From: Bifidobacterium avesanii
GTDB lineage: Bacteria; Actinomycetota; Actinomycetes; Actinomycetales; Bifidobacteriaceae
Length of the DNA: 64,000 nucleotides
Direction of reading: 5' to 3'
Assembly (NCBI RefSeq): GCF_009299475.1
Contig: NZ_WBSN01000002.1
Location: 1-64,000 of the forward strand
Positions 1 to 8,547 of the stretch are shown one piece after another (positions within the stretch are counted from its first letter, which is position 1; every line of letters starts with the position of its first letter). A program made the position numbers and the translations under genes. The notes beneath the pieces were generated by a model. It ran no database searches and was not told the DNA's origin. It saw only the letters and a program-made list of their open reading frames with translations.

Positions 1-124
1 CGCCTACCTGTCCCATTACAATGGGACCCGTATCAAGAAGTCGCTGGGCTGGATGAGCCCGGTGCAATACCGCAGACACCTTGGGCTGGCGGTGTAGCCG
101 TCCAAGAAAAAGTCCGCACCCCCA
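1..124 (+). mobile_element. Right end of an IS3-family insertion sequence
   Basis: The transposase stop is followed within a few bases by the motif TCCAAGAAAAAGTCCGCACC (101-120), which looks like an IS3-group terminal inverted repeat. The outer boundary near 124 is my estimate. The left end and the target duplication are outside the window. Confidence 0.6.
2..97 (+). CDS. IS3-family transposase (orfB), C-terminal end only
   Basis: Only the last 31 codons fall inside the window; the gene is cut by the left edge. The reading frame carries the C-terminal signature of the DDE integrase core of IS3-family (IS150-like) transposases: HYNGTRIKKSLG followed by MSPVQYR and a short tail ending LGLAV. 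In the family this stretch follows the catalytic glutamate. Stop codon at 95-97. Whether the upstream part is intact cannot be judged from here. Confidence 0.85.
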   Translation, partial: AYLSHYNGTRIKKSLGWMSPVQYRRHLGLAV

Positions 125-137
125 ATCGGCCCGTCAT

Positions 138-193
138 GCACTGGATTCGCTCAATCCGCATTTCGGGGCGCCTGGAATGAGCGAATCCAGTAC
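138..193. repeat. Dispersed palindrome, family A, copy 1
   Basis: The arms read GCACTGGATTCGCTCAATCC and, on the other side of a roughly 20-nt loop, TGAGCGAATCCAGT. Two close relatives lie at 29403-29457 and 29484-29539. The arms are conserved while the loops differ, which suggests a mobile or structurally selected element. Confidence 0.8.
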
Positions 194-217
194 GCTCCAA
201 ACCGTTCCGTCGGCCCA

Positions 218-267
218 CCCGGTCGAAACGGACGAATTTACGCCCGAAATCGTCCGTTTCAACCGGG
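218..267. repeat. Dispersed palindrome, family B, copy 1
   Basis: The inverted repeat is built on GGTCGAAACGGACGA and TCGTCCGTTTCAACC around a 12-nt centre. A longer and perfect version with the same core lies at 61554-61625. Confidence 0.8.
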
Positions 268-477
268 CGGACTCTGAGATCACCGTCATCGGATCCGAAA
301 CCGCACGAACCACCCCGCCAACGGCACATGCCCGGCATCGGGCAAGCCCCCCGGTCTCGCGTTTCCACGAAGTACGACGGGGTGCCCGCACCAACGATTC
401 CCGAGGCTCGCATGCCATTGAATCCGTAGGGTTTATGTAGGGAATCGGCTTCATAGCCATCATCGCCCGAATGTGCG
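268..477. other. Intergenic, no gene seen
   Basis: Together with the two palindromes before it this fills the gap between the IS end and the tRNA terminator. Open frames exist on both strands but none has a ribosome-binding site or a recognisable product. Confidence 0.6.
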
Positions 478-518
478 AAAACCCCGCAGGCCTTGCAATG
501 CTTGGCTTGCGGGGTTTC
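478..518 (-). terminator. Terminator of the tRNA-Asp/tRNA-Phe unit
   Basis: AAACCCCGCA and TGCGGGGTTT form a stem. Read on the minus strand it follows the tRNA-Phe 3' end by 7 nt and is trailed by TTTT. Confidence 0.75.
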
Positions 519-524
519 CCGTGG

Positions 525-597
525 TGGCTCCGAGCGGCATCGATCCGCTGACCTAGCGATTTTCAGTCGCTCGCTCTACCAACTGAGCTACAGAGCC
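525..597 (-). tRNA. tRNA-Phe (GAA)
   Basis: 73 nt. The acceptor stem GGCTCTG pairs with CGGAGCC and is followed by discriminator A. The anticodon loop CTGAAAA gives GAA. The T-arm reads GGATCGATGCC. CCA is not encoded. It is 25 nt downstream of tRNA-Asp in the same direction, so the two are probably co-transcribed. Confidence 0.97.
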
Positions 598-622
598 AGA
601 GAATAGTTGTTGACCATTCCAG

Positions 623-696
623 CGACCCCGGCCGGACTTGAACCGGTGACCTCCGCCGTGACAGGGCGGCGCTCTAACCAACTGAGCTACGGGGCC
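623..696 (-). tRNA. tRNA-Asp (GTC)
   Basis: 74 nt. The acceptor stem GGCCCCG pairs with CGGGGTC. The anticodon loop CTGTCAC gives GTC. The T-arm holds GGTTCAAGTCC. First gene of the short tRNA operon. Confidence 0.97.
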
Positions 697-733
697 GTGT
701 TGTGGACTCGCTTGTGCGAGGCAACGAATGAAT

Positions 734-761
734 ATATTACAGGAATCGGCGCATTGCGCAA
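734..761 (-). promoter_or_regulatory. Promoter of the tRNA-Asp/Phe operon
   Basis: On the minus strand a -35 TTGCGC (756-761) and a -10 TAATAT (734-739) are separated by 16 bp and sit about 38 bp upstream of tRNA-Asp. The same -35 hexamer precedes tRNA-Glu at 39974-39979. Confidence 0.6.
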
Positions 762-821
762 ATCGAGCCGTCACACGGCGTGTTGCCGCGTGATTTCAAC
801 GATTTGCGCAATCGGCGACGC

Positions 822-1511
822 TCAGCGAATCAGAAAAGCCGTGGCGAAGTTCGCGGTGCGCAAGGCCATGTCATACAGGTCGTCGGCGTCCGATCCGCCG
901 CCGTAGTAATAGTCGCCGTACATCTCGGGATGCTTCATGATCTCCGCGAACAGGGAGGCGAACGCCACGATGCCGATCACGGCGAGCAGCGTGAGGACCG
1001 CGCTGACCACGATGCCGGCAATCGCGAGGCCCTTGCTCTTCTCCCCCGACTTGTTGATCTGCGCGAGCGCGATGATCGAGACGATCAGTCCGGCAGGCGC
1101 GATGAAGAAGCTCAGTGCGAATCCGATGATCGACAGCACGTTCCACTGCTGCGACTGCGGATAGTAGGGTTGGTAGCCGTACGCGGGCTGACCATACTGC
1201 GAGTACGGCGAGTATTGCGGCTGCCCATACGGCTGGCCAGACGCGGGCTGACCGTAGGGCTGCCCCTGATGCGTCCCGTATTGAGGGGCCTGACCGTATG
1301 ACGCCTGACCGGACGCGGGCCGCCCATAGGGCACCTGACCGAACGCGCTCTGACCGCCGACGGCCGCCGGACCGCCCTGCGCGGCGGATTGCGGCTGGCC
1401 ATACGGGCTCTGCGCCGACGAATTCGGTTCGGAAGAGGAGGAAGACTGGGAGGAAGCCCCGGAATCGTCGGGGCCTTGCGAATACTGGGGCGTGAAGTTG
1501 CTGTCGCTCAT
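822..1511 (-). CDS. DUF4190-type membrane protein with a Gln/Tyr/Pro/Gly-rich N-terminus
   Basis: 229 residues from ATG at 1511. The frame stays open upstream, but the start chosen here opens with MSDSNFTPQYSQ and what lies before it looks non-coding. Residues 1 to about 120 are low complexity, rich in Ser, Gly and the repeat YGQP. Two hydrophobic segments follow: WNVLSIIGFALSFFIAPAGL into IALAQI, then LAIAGIVVSAVLTLLAVIGI. This pairing is characteristic of DUF4190 proteins of Actinobacteria. The function is not known; a membrane-anchored protein with a disordered cytoplasmic tail is what can be seen. It stands alone between the tRNAs and galE. Confidence 0.8.
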   Translation of the reverse strand: MSDSNFTPQYSQGPDDSGASSQSSSSSEPNSSAQSPYGQPQSAAQGGPAAVGGQSAFGQVPYGRPASGQASYGQAPQYGTHQGQPYGQPASGQPYGQPQYSPYSQYGQPAYGYQPYYPQSQQWNVLSIIGFALSFFIAPAGLIVSIIALAQINKSGEKSKGLAIAGIVVSAVLTLLAVIGIVAFASLFAEIMKHPEMYGDYYYGGGSDADDLYDMALRTANFATAFLIR

Positions 1512-1600
1512 ACATCCAGCATAGACGCCCCGCGGCGCATGCGAAAGGGGCGCGACGGACCGCAATCCGCCACGCCCCTCCGTGGTCCAATCAATCGGAC

Positions 1601-1652
1601 GGCTGATCGGTCGATCAGCCAATCAACCGATCAGCCGATCAGCCGATCAGCC
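1601..1652. repeat. 8-bp tandem repeat with hairpin, downstream of galE
   Basis: GATCAGCC occurs at 1613, 1629, 1637 and 1645, with one degenerate copy (AATCAACC) at 1621. The first copy also forms a perfect hairpin with GGCTGATC at 1601-1608. It lies between the galE stop and the start of the next minus-strand gene, so it may terminate galE transcription. Slippage-prone. Confidence 0.75.
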
Positions 1653-1661
1653 CAACAAGCC

Positions 1662-2675
1662 TCAGTCGGCCTGCTTCCAGTTGGCGACGTCGATGTGGTG
1701 CTCCGGGTTCGCCTGCCAGGCCTCCCACGCGGACTTCACGATGTCCTCGACGTTGTACTTGGCGTGCCAGCCCATCTCCTCGTTGATGCGCTTCGGGGAG
1801 CCGATCAGGTGCGGCGGATCGCCGGCGCGGCGGCCCTGCACGTGCTCCTGGAACGGCAGGCCGGTGACCTTCTTGAGCTCGTCGACGATCTGGCGCACGG
1901 AGGTGCCCTCGCCGGTGCCCACGTTGAAGGCGTCGTACTTGCGCTCGTCGCGGTCGAGGTACTTCAGGGCGGCGAGGTGGGCGTCGGCCAGATCGGAGAC
2001 GTGGATGTAGTCGCGCACGCAGGTGCCGTCCGGGGTCGGGTAGTCGTCGCCGAAGATCAGCGGGGCCTTGCCCTTCTTGAGGCGGTCGAGCAGCATCGGG
2101 ATGAGGTTCAGGATGGCCGGGTCCTCAAGCTCGACCGGGCCGCAGCCGGCCACGTTGAAGTAGCGCAGCGCGCAGAAGCGGATGCCGTAGGTGCCCTCGC
2201 AGGCGCGGGCCATCCACTCGCCGAACAGCTTGGTCTGGCCGTAGGGGTTGATGGGGAGCATGGGGACCACGTCCTCGGGCACCACGTCGACCGGCGGCAC
2301 GCCGTAGGTGGCGGCGGAGGACGAGAAGACGAGCTTCTTGGCGCTCTTGGACTTGGTCATGCCGGTGAGCACGTTGAGCATGCCGCCGATGTTCTGCTGG
2401 TAGTACCACAGCGGCTTCTCGACGGACTCGCCGACCTGCTTGCGCGCGGCGAAGTGGATGACGGCCTCGACGTTCTCCGCGTCGAGGATCTCGGCCAGAC
2501 GGTCGCCGGCGCCGGGGGCGGAGATGTCCATGCCGTACAGGCGCGCACCCTCGATGCGCGTGGGCTTGCCGTAGCTCAGATCGTCGACGACGACGACGTT
2601 TTCGCCGGCCTGATGAAGGGCGTGGACCACATGGGCGCCGATGTAGCCGCAACCGCCAGTGACGAGAACAGTCAT
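1662..2675 (-). CDS. galE: UDP-glucose 4-epimerase
   Basis: 337 residues, the normal family length. It interconverts UDP-galactose and UDP-glucose, an essential step of galactose use in bifidobacteria (Leloir arm and lacto-N-biose pathway). The N-terminal Rossmann motif is VTGGCGYIGAHVV. The catalytic YxxxK appears as NPYGQTKLFGE preceded by SSSAATYG. C-terminal substrate-binding motifs include GDDYPTPDGTCVRDYIHVSDLA. The start at 2675 was chosen because AAAGGAAGG lies 8 nt upstream; the open frame runs 11 codons further without support. No other Leloir genes adjoin it here. Confidence 0.96.
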   Translation of the reverse strand: MTVLVTGGCGYIGAHVVHALHQAGENVVVVDDLSYGKPTRIEGARLYGMDISAPGAGDRLAEILDAENVEAVIHFAARKQVGESVEKPLWYYQQNIGGMLNVLTGMTKSKSAKKLVFSSSAATYGVPPVDVVPEDVVPMLPINPYGQTKLFGEWMARACEGTYGIRFCALRYFNVAGCGPVELEDPAILNLIPMLLDRLKKGKAPLIFGDDYPTPDGTCVRDYIHVSDLADAHLAALKYLDRDERKYDAFNVGTGEGTSVRQIVDELKKVTGLPFQEHVQGRRAGDPPHLIGSPKRINEEMGWHAKYNVEDIVKSAWEAWQANPEHHIDVANWKQAD

Positions 2676-2856
2676 GTGTAGCCTTCCTTTGGAGCAGCGC
2701 GCCGCCAACTGCGGATGTTCGCTTTTGCTCCGTTTTTGTTATCTTTTGACAGTTTTGAGTATAGCATGCGAACAGTCCAACACACACCGCCCGCAGGCCA
2801 CCTCCATTGTCTCGCGGTTACCGGATGTTTGAGGTATTCCGCGATTGTCAACCGTA

Positions 2857-2880
2857 TACCAACATACGCGTACCAACATA
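2857..2880 (+). promoter_or_regulatory. Direct repeat in the galE/trmB divergent promoter region
   Basis: TACCAACATA occurs at 2857-2866 and again at 2871-2880, just before the trmB ribosome-binding site AAGGAG. Repeats 14 bp apart in a divergent promoter region suggest a regulator site, but no regulator can be assigned. Confidence 0.35.
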
Positions 2881-2897
2881 TATAAAGGAGCGAACAC

Positions 2898-3740
2898 ATG
2901 GCTCACAGCGAGCAGAGCGAGGAACCGTCCGTGGCGCTGACCGGCGAGGAGTTGCAGCGGCTGCACCCGGTCAAGTCCTTCGTTCGCCGGTCGGCCCGGT
3001 TGGACGACCGCCTGCAGCGCGCGTGGGACCGCTACGCCGGCCACTTCCTGCTGGACATGCCGCGCGGGGAACGCGATCTGGAGGTCGCCGACGACTTCGT
3101 CCTCGACCGCGATTTCGTGCGCCGGGCGTGGGGCAACGACCACGGCCTCGTGATCGAGGTGGGCAGCGGTCAGGGCGAGAACGTGGCCGCCGCGGCCAAG
3201 GCGCATCCGGAGCTCAACTTCCTGGCGCTCGAGGTGTACGACCCGGGCGTGGCGCACGCGCTGCTGTTCGCCGGGCGCGACGGGCTGGAGAACCTGCGCG
3301 TGGCGCAGGTGGACGCGCAGGAGTTCTTCGGGCATCTGGCGGACGGCGTGGCGGAGGAGATCTGGACGTTCTTCCCGGACCCGTGGCCCAAGATGCGCCA
3401 CCACAAGCGCCGCATCGTGCAGCCGTCGTTCGCCGCGCACGTGCGCCGGGCCCTCGCGGACGGCGGCGTGTGGCGCATCGCCACGGACATCGAGGACTAC
3501 GCGCTGCACGTGCACGAGGTGATGGACGACGGCTCGCTCGGGTTCGCCAACGCCGGCACGATCACCGTGAGCCTGCCCACCGAGCACGTGGGCAAGGGCA
3601 ACGCGGACGAGGCGGCCGCGCTCCCCCACGCGGACTTCATCGAGTCGGAGCGCTTCGACGGGCGCATCCTGACCAACTTCGAAAAGAAGGGTCTCGCGGC
3701 GGACCGCGTGATCCACGACTTCACCTATCGCAAGGCGTGA
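2898..3740 (+). CDS. trmB: tRNA (guanine-N7-)-methyltransferase
   Basis: 280 residues. TrmB methylates G46 of tRNAs using S-adenosylmethionine. The SAM-binding motif is [16 protein letters not shown], followed by [12 protein letters not shown]. The family signature is [17 protein letters not shown] with the catalytic region after it, and the C-terminal part has TDIEDYA. The N-terminal 55 residues are a longer basic extension, usual in Actinobacteria. The start is supported by AAGGAG 7 nt upstream. Single gene, divergent from galE and convergent with the ABC exporter, with a large hairpin between. Confidence 0.95.
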   Translation: MAHSEQSEEPSVALTGEELQRLHPVKSFVRRSARLDDRLQRAWDRYAGHFLLDMPRGERDLEVADDFVLDRDFVRRAWGNDHGLVIEVGSGQGENVAAAAKAHPELNFLALEVYDPGVAHALLFAGRDGLENLRVAQVDAQEFFGHLADGVAEEIWTFFPDPWPKMRHHKRRIVQPSFAAHVRRALADGGVWRIATDIEDYALHVHEVMDDGSLGFANAGTITVSLPTEHVGKGNADEAAALPHADFIESERFDGRILTNFEKKGLAADRVIHDFTYRKA

Positions 3741-3757
3741 TGCCATAGCTTCCGGCG

Positions 3758-3818
3758 GCATATGCAAACGGCGGGGCTTCCCAACGCACTGGTTGGGAAA
3801 CCCCGCCGTTTGCATATA
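3758..3818. terminator. Bidirectional terminator between trmB and the ABC exporter operon
   Basis: Arms of about 26 bp (CATATGCAAACGGCGGGG onward, and its complement ending TTTGCATAT) surround the loop CGCACTG. It sits between convergent genes. Confidence 0.75.
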
Positions 3819-3857
3819 GCCCGCAAGCCGGCCAGCCAAAAGCCGGCCACAAGCCGA

Positions 3858-5900
3858 CTACTCCAGCTCCACGGCACCGGTGTAGAGCTGGTAATACTCG
3901 CCCTTCTGCGCGATGAGCTCGTCGTGCGAGCCGCGCTCGATGATCCGGCCGTGATCGAGCACCATGATCACGTCGGAGTTGCGCACGGTGGACAGGCGGT
4001 GGGCGATCACGAAGACCGTGCGGCCCTTCATCAGCGCGTCCATGCCGGCCTGCACGACCTCCTCGGTGCGCGTGTCGATCGACGAGGTGGCCTCGTCGAG
4101 GATGAGCGCGGGCGGGTCGGCCACGGCGGCGCGGGCGATGGAGATGAGCTGGCGCTGGCCCTGCGACAGGCCCGATCCGTCGCCCTCGAGCACCGTCTGG
4201 TAGCCGTCGGGCAGCATGCGGATGAAGCCGTCCGCGTTCACCAGCTTCGCCGCCTCGATGCACTCCTCGTCGGTGGCATCGAGCTTGCCGTAGCGGATGT
4301 TGTCCATCACGGTGCCGGTGAACAGGTTCACGTCCTGCAGCACCACGCCGAGCGAGCGGCGCAGGTCCGGCTTGCGGATGTTCGCCACGGAGATGCCGTC
4401 GTAGAGGATCTGGCCCTCCTGGATGTCGTAGAACCGGTTGATGAGGTTGGTCACCGTGGTCTTGCCGGCGCCGGTCGCGCCCACGAGGGCGATCTTCTGA
4501 CCGGGCTTGGCGAACCACGTGATGTCGTGCAGCACGGGCTTGGCCGGGTCGTAGCCGAACGTCACGTTGGTGAAGCGCACGTCGCCCCTGAGGAGCGTCA
4601 GGCGGCCGTCCGGCGAGGACACGGCCTGCTCCTTGGCCTTCAGAGCCACCTCGCGCGCGGAGCCCTTGAGCTTCTCCGCGGCCTTGAGCGAACGCGTGCC
4701 GTCGTCGCCGGCCTCGCGCTTCCACGCCCAGTGGCCGGTCACGCGGTCGGTCTCGGTCATGGTGCGGCCGTCGGAGGCGAGCTCCACGTTCACCAGCGTC
4801 ACGGTGCCGCCGTCGGACTCGACCGGCTCGTCCATGAGCGCGAAGATGCGCGAGGCGCCGGCGAGCGCCATCATCACCATGTTGAACTGCATGGAGACCT
4901 GGCCGATCGGGTTGATGTACGAGCGGGACAGGGTGAGCAGGGAGACCAGCGTGCCGAGCGTCAGGGTGCCGAAGCCGGACAGGCCGAAGTTACCCACGCC
5001 GGAAAGCGCCATGGCGCCGCCCACGATGGCGAGCAGGATGTAGAGCACGTAGCCCATGTTGCCCACGATCGGCATGGTGACGTTGCCCCACGTGTTCGCC
5101 TCGGCGGAGGCCTGGAACAGCTCCTCGTTCTTCTCATCGAAGGTCTTCTGGGTGGTCTCCTCGTGGTTGAACACCTTGATGACCTTCTGGCCGTTGACCG
5201 ATTCCTCCACGAACGCGTTCACGTCGCCGAGCCAGTGCTGCTGCTTGACGAAGTAGCGTCCGGCTCGGGAGACGACCTTGCGCATCACGAAGAACAGCAG
5301 CACGGTGAACAGCAGCACGAACACGGTGATCGGCACGGACAGCCACAGCATGGAGACCACGGCGGCGACCACGGAGATCATCGAGGAGAACATCTGCGGG
5401 AACGACTGCGAGATGGCCTGGCGCAGCGTGTCGGTGTCGTTGGTGTAGCGGCTCATGATGTCGCCGTGCTCGTTGGTGTCGAAGTAGCGGATCGGCAGGC
5501 GCTGCTGGTGGGCGAACATGTCGTCGCGGATCTTCTTGAGCACGCCCTGTTCGACGGTGACGATGATCCACTGCCACGCCCAGCCCGCGACGATGCCGGC
5601 CGCGTACAGGCAGCCCATGAGCGTCAGCGCGCGGATGAGCGGCGACCAGTCGGGGTTCGCCACGCCCACCATGGGCAGGATGTACGAGTCGATGAGCGAC
5701 TGGAGGAACAGCGCGGAGCCGGCCTGCGCCGCCGCGCCGACGAGGATGCACGCCACGATGGCGACCACGCGCCACCGGTACTGCATGATGTAGCCGAAGA
5801 TGCGCTTGGTGGTGCCGGGGGCCGGCTTGCCCATGCCGGGCTTGCGGCCGGCGAAGTTCTTGCCGGGCTTGGTTGCGGGCTGAGTTTCGGACTTGCTCAT
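3858..5900 (-). CDS. ABC exporter, permease-ATPase subunit with canonical ATP site residues
   Basis: 680 residues: six transmembrane helices (about 50-370) fused to an ATPase domain. Walker A is GATGAGKTT, Q-loop VVLQDVN, signature GSGLSQGQRQ, Walker B ALILDEATSSID with the catalytic Glu, and H-loop IAHRLS. Between membrane and ATPase domains there is an unusually long linker of roughly 70 residues (about 385-460). The ATG overlaps the stop of the upstream gene by 4 nt (ATGA), so the two subunits are translationally coupled. The pair resembles heterodimeric multidrug exporters such as BmrCD or TM287/288. The substrate cannot be told; drug, peptide or lipid export are all possible. Confidence 0.93.
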   Translation of the reverse strand: MSKSETQPATKPGKNFAGRKPGMGKPAPGTTKRIFGYIMQYRWRVVAIVACILVGAAAQAGSALFLQSLIDSYILPMVGVANPDWSPLIRALTLMGCLYAAGIVAGWAWQWIIVTVEQGVLKKIRDDMFAHQQRLPIRYFDTNEHGDIMSRYTNDTDTLRQAISQSFPQMFSSMISVVAAVVSMLWLSVPITVFVLLFTVLLFFVMRKVVSRAGRYFVKQQHWLGDVNAFVEESVNGQKVIKVFNHEETTQKTFDEKNEELFQASAEANTWGNVTMPIVGNMGYVLYILLAIVGGAMALSGVGNFGLSGFGTLTLGTLVSLLTLSRSYINPIGQVSMQFNMVMMALAGASRIFALMDEPVESDGGTVTLVNVELASDGRTMTETDRVTGHWAWKREAGDDGTRSLKAAEKLKGSAREVALKAKEQAVSSPDGRLTLLRGDVRFTNVTFGYDPAKPVLHDITWFAKPGQKIALVGATGAGKTTVTNLINRFYDIQEGQILYDGISVANIRKPDLRRSLGVVLQDVNLFTGTVMDNIRYGKLDATDEECIEAAKLVNADGFIRMLPDGYQTVLEGDGSGLSQGQRQLISIARAAVADPPALILDEATSSIDTRTEEVVQAGMDALMKGRTVFVIAHRLSTVRNSDVIMVLDHGRIIERGSHDELIAQKGEYYQLYTGAVELE

Positions 5901-7786
5901 CGGGCCTCTCCTTCCTTGATCGTCCGGGCCGCCTCGGCCGCTTCAGCCACGCTGGCCGCGTTGGCCGCGGCTTCGGGGCCGCCCTGGTTCTTGGTCTGGG
6001 ATTCGTAGATGGACCGGTACTCGTCGCAGGTCTCCAGCAGCTCGGCGTGGGTGCCGCGGGCCATGATGCGGCCCTCGTCCATGACGAGGATCATGTCCGC
6101 GTCCTCGACGGACGCGAGGCGCTGGGCGATGATGATCTTCGTGGTGTCCGGGATCTCGTCGCGGAACGCGGCGCGGATGAGCTGGTCGGTCTTGGTATCC
6201 ACGGCGCTGGTGGAGTCGTCGAGGATGAGGATCTTCGGCTTCTTGAGCAGCGCGCGGGCGATGCACAGACGCTGGCGCTGGCCGCCGGAGACGTTGGTGC
6301 CGCCCTGTTCGATCATCGTGTCGTACTTGTCCGGGAACTCCTGCACGAACCCGTCGGCCTGCGCGAGGCGGCAGGCGTGGCGGATCTCCTCGTCGGTGGC
6401 GTCCGGGTTGCCCCACCTGAGGTTCTCGGCGATGGTGCCGGAGAACAGCACGTTCTTCTGCAGCACCATGGCCACCTGGTCGCGCAGCACCTCGAGGTCG
6501 TACTCGCGCACGTCGCGGCCGCCCACCTTGAGCGAGCCGGAGGACACGTCGTACAGGCGCGGGATGAGCTGCACGAGGCTGGACTTCGCGGAGCCGGTGC
6601 CGCCCACCACGCCCACGGTCATGCCGGAGCGGATGGTGAGGTTCACGTCGTCGAGCACGGGCTTCTCGGAGCTGTCGGAGTAGCGGAACGTCACGTCGTC
6701 AAACTCGATAGAGCCGTCGGCCACGGTGGTGACCGGGCGTTCGGGGTTCCTCACCGTGCTCTCCTCCTGCAGCACCTGGCAGACGCGCTCGGCGGAGGCC
6801 TGGGAGATGATCACCATGACGAAGATCATGGAGAGCATCATCATGGCCATGAGGATCTGCATGGCGTAGGTCACCAGCGCGGTCAGGTCGCCGGTCGTCA
6901 GCCCCACGGCCGGGTCGTTGCCCGAGGCGACGATCTGGTTGGCGCCCATCCACGAGATCATGAGCATGGAGCCGTAGATGCACACCATCATGATGGGCAT
7001 GTTGAAGCTCATGATGCGGTCGGCCTTGGAGAAGTCCTTGAAGATGCGCTGCGAGATGCGCCCGAACTTGGCGATCTCGAAGTCCTCGCGGGTGAAGGAC
7101 TTCACCACGCGCACGCCCTGCAGGTTCTCATCCACCACGTTGTTGAGCTTGTCGTACGTGCGGAACACGCGCTTGAACACCGGGTGGACCAGCACCGCGA
7201 GCCCGCACAGGCCGATGCCGAGGATCGGGACGCACGCGAGGAACACCAGCGAGATGGACGGGCTGATGCGGAACGAGAAGATCCACGCGACCACGACCAT
7301 GATCGGGGCGCGCACGCCCATGCGGATCATCATCGAGTAGGCCATCTGCAGGTTCGTCACGTCCGTGGTCAGGCGCGTGATGATCGAGCCGGTGGAGAAC
7401 CTGTCGATGTTGGTGAAGCTGAAGCCCTGCATCTTCTCGAACTGGTCGTGGCGCAGGTTCTTGGCGAAGCCGGCGCCGGCGATGGCCGAGTAGCGTCCGG
7501 CCATGAAGCCGCAGGCCAGCGACACCATGGCGCAGGCGAGCAGGATCAGGCCGAACTTGACGATGGCGGGCATGGAGCCGCCGGTGATGCCCTCGTCGAT
7601 GAGCGAGGCCATGACCGTGGGGATGAGGATTTCCAGGACGGCCTCGACGGTGACGAACGCCGGGGCGAGCCAGCTTGCCTTTTTGTATTCGCGCAGGGAC
7701 GCGCCCAGCGTGCGGATGATGTGCTTCGGACGCGCCGGTTCGTCGGCCCGTTCACGCCGTTCCTCGACGGCTGCGGTGTCGGTCAT
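5897..7786 (-). CDS. ABC exporter, permease-ATPase subunit with degenerate ATP site residues
   Basis: 629 residues from ATG at 7786, which overlaps the marR stop by 4 nt. Six membrane helices are followed by an ATPase domain. Walker A is GGTGSAKSS (Ala where Gly is usual), signature NVSGGQRQRL, Walker B ILILDDSTSAVD with Asp in place of the catalytic Glu, and the switch loop is IIAQRLAS with Gln for His. In heterodimeric exporters these substitutions mark the subunit that supplies the non-hydrolysing site. With the downstream subunit, which is canonical, this predicts an asymmetric exporter with one active ATP site. Confidence 0.93.
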   Translation of the reverse strand: MTDTAAVEERRERADEPARPKHIIRTLGASLREYKKASWLAPAFVTVEAVLEILIPTVMASLIDEGITGGSMPAIVKFGLILLACAMVSLACGFMAGRYSAIAGAGFAKNLRHDQFEKMQGFSFTNIDRFSTGSIITRLTTDVTNLQMAYSMMIRMGVRAPIMVVVAWIFSFRISPSISLVFLACVPILGIGLCGLAVLVHPVFKRVFRTYDKLNNVVDENLQGVRVVKSFTREDFEIAKFGRISQRIFKDFSKADRIMSFNMPIMMVCIYGSMLMISWMGANQIVASGNDPAVGLTTGDLTALVTYAMQILMAMMMLSMIFVMVIISQASAERVCQVLQEESTVRNPERPVTTVADGSIEFDDVTFRYSDSSEKPVLDDVNLTIRSGMTVGVVGGTGSAKSSLVQLIPRLYDVSSGSLKVGGRDVREYDLEVLRDQVAMVLQKNVLFSGTIAENLRWGNPDATDEEIRHACRLAQADGFVQEFPDKYDTMIEQGGTNVSGGQRQRLCIARALLKKPKILILDDSTSAVDTKTDQLIRAAFRDEIPDTTKIIIAQRLASVEDADMILVMDEGRIMARGTHAELLETCDEYRSIYESQTKNQGGPEAAANAASVAEAAEAARTIKEGEAR

Positions 7787-8286
7787 TCGCCTTCCTCCTT
7801 CGTGATGTCCTTCGTATCGTGCCTCATGCCGTGCCTCGCCTCGTAGTCGCATTGCGCGGCGTCGATGTTCGCCCGCATGCGGTGGAGGCAGTCGTGCAGC
7901 ATGCCCTTCTCCTCCTCCGTGAAGCCGCCGAACAGCAGCGCCTCGGTGCGGTCGCCGTTGGCCTTGAGGTCGTTGACGATCGCGTCGGCCTTGCCGGTGA
8001 GCACGATGCGCTTGAGACGGGCGTCATGGGCGACCGGTTCGCGCACGATGAGCCCCTTCTTCTCCATGAGGGCGAGCACGCGCGACGCGGTGGACCGCGT
8101 GACGCAGAACTTCTCCTCGATGGTGTGCTGGTAGATCTCCCGGTCGCGGTTGCGCGCCAGGAAGATGATGATGTTCGCGTTGCCGCCGGTCGCCTCCTTG
8201 GCGGATTCGGGCATCGTCTCGCCGAGGTAGCGGTTGATGACCTTGCCGAGCGCCCTCATCTCCATGCTCAGAATGTGGTGGTCCAC
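7783..8286 (-). CDS. MarR-family transcriptional regulator
   Basis: 167 residues, starting at GTG 8286 with GGAGG 9 nt upstream; inner ATGs lack a site. The winged helix-turn-helix is visible as TRSTASRVLALMEKKGLI followed by the wing VAHDARLKRIVLTGKA. MarR dimers bind palindromes and usually release on contact with a small phenolic or drug ligand. It is the first gene of a three-gene operon with the ABC exporter, joined by ATGA overlaps, so it most likely autoregulates the exporter through the paired palindromes at 8341-8411. Confidence 0.92.
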   Translation of the reverse strand: MDHHILSMEMRALGKVINRYLGETMPESAKEATGGNANIIIFLARNRDREIYQHTIEEKFCVTRSTASRVLALMEKKGLIVREPVAHDARLKRIVLTGKADAIVNDLKANGDRTEALLFGGFTEEEKGMLHDCLHRMRANIDAAQCDYEARHGMRHDTKDITKEEGE

Positions 8287-8340
8287 ATGGCATCGCCTCC
8301 GTCACGGTATTGCTGCATACGGTTTGCCGCATACGGTTTT

Positions 8341-8411
8341 GTTGTATATGCAACTTGTTCTTGCGCTATGACAGTGTAATACGCATCACATACAACAGTT
8401 GCACATGCAAC
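8341..8411. promoter_or_regulatory. Paired MarR operator candidates
   Basis: Two 14-bp palindrome-like sites, GTTGTATATGCAAC (8341-8354) and GTTGCACATGCAAC (8398-8411), differ at two positions and lie 57 bp apart. The likely marR promoter is between them. This is the arrangement expected for an autoregulated MarR-exporter operon. Confidence 0.65.
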
Positions 8412-8547
8412 AATCGGCGTGTCGGAACGACGAGGGTATGGGAAACGGATGCCGACCGACGGGCACAGTGGACGATCGATGCGGATGATCGAGAAGACAA
8501 ATCACGCAAACCGATATAAAAACGGCCTCGAACGACCGCTATGCAAC

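Noticed and set aside
1389-2681. 430-codon plus-strand frame opposite galE
   Set aside because: Shadow of galE: low-complexity His/Val/Asp/Gly-rich text typical of antisense frames in GC-rich genes.
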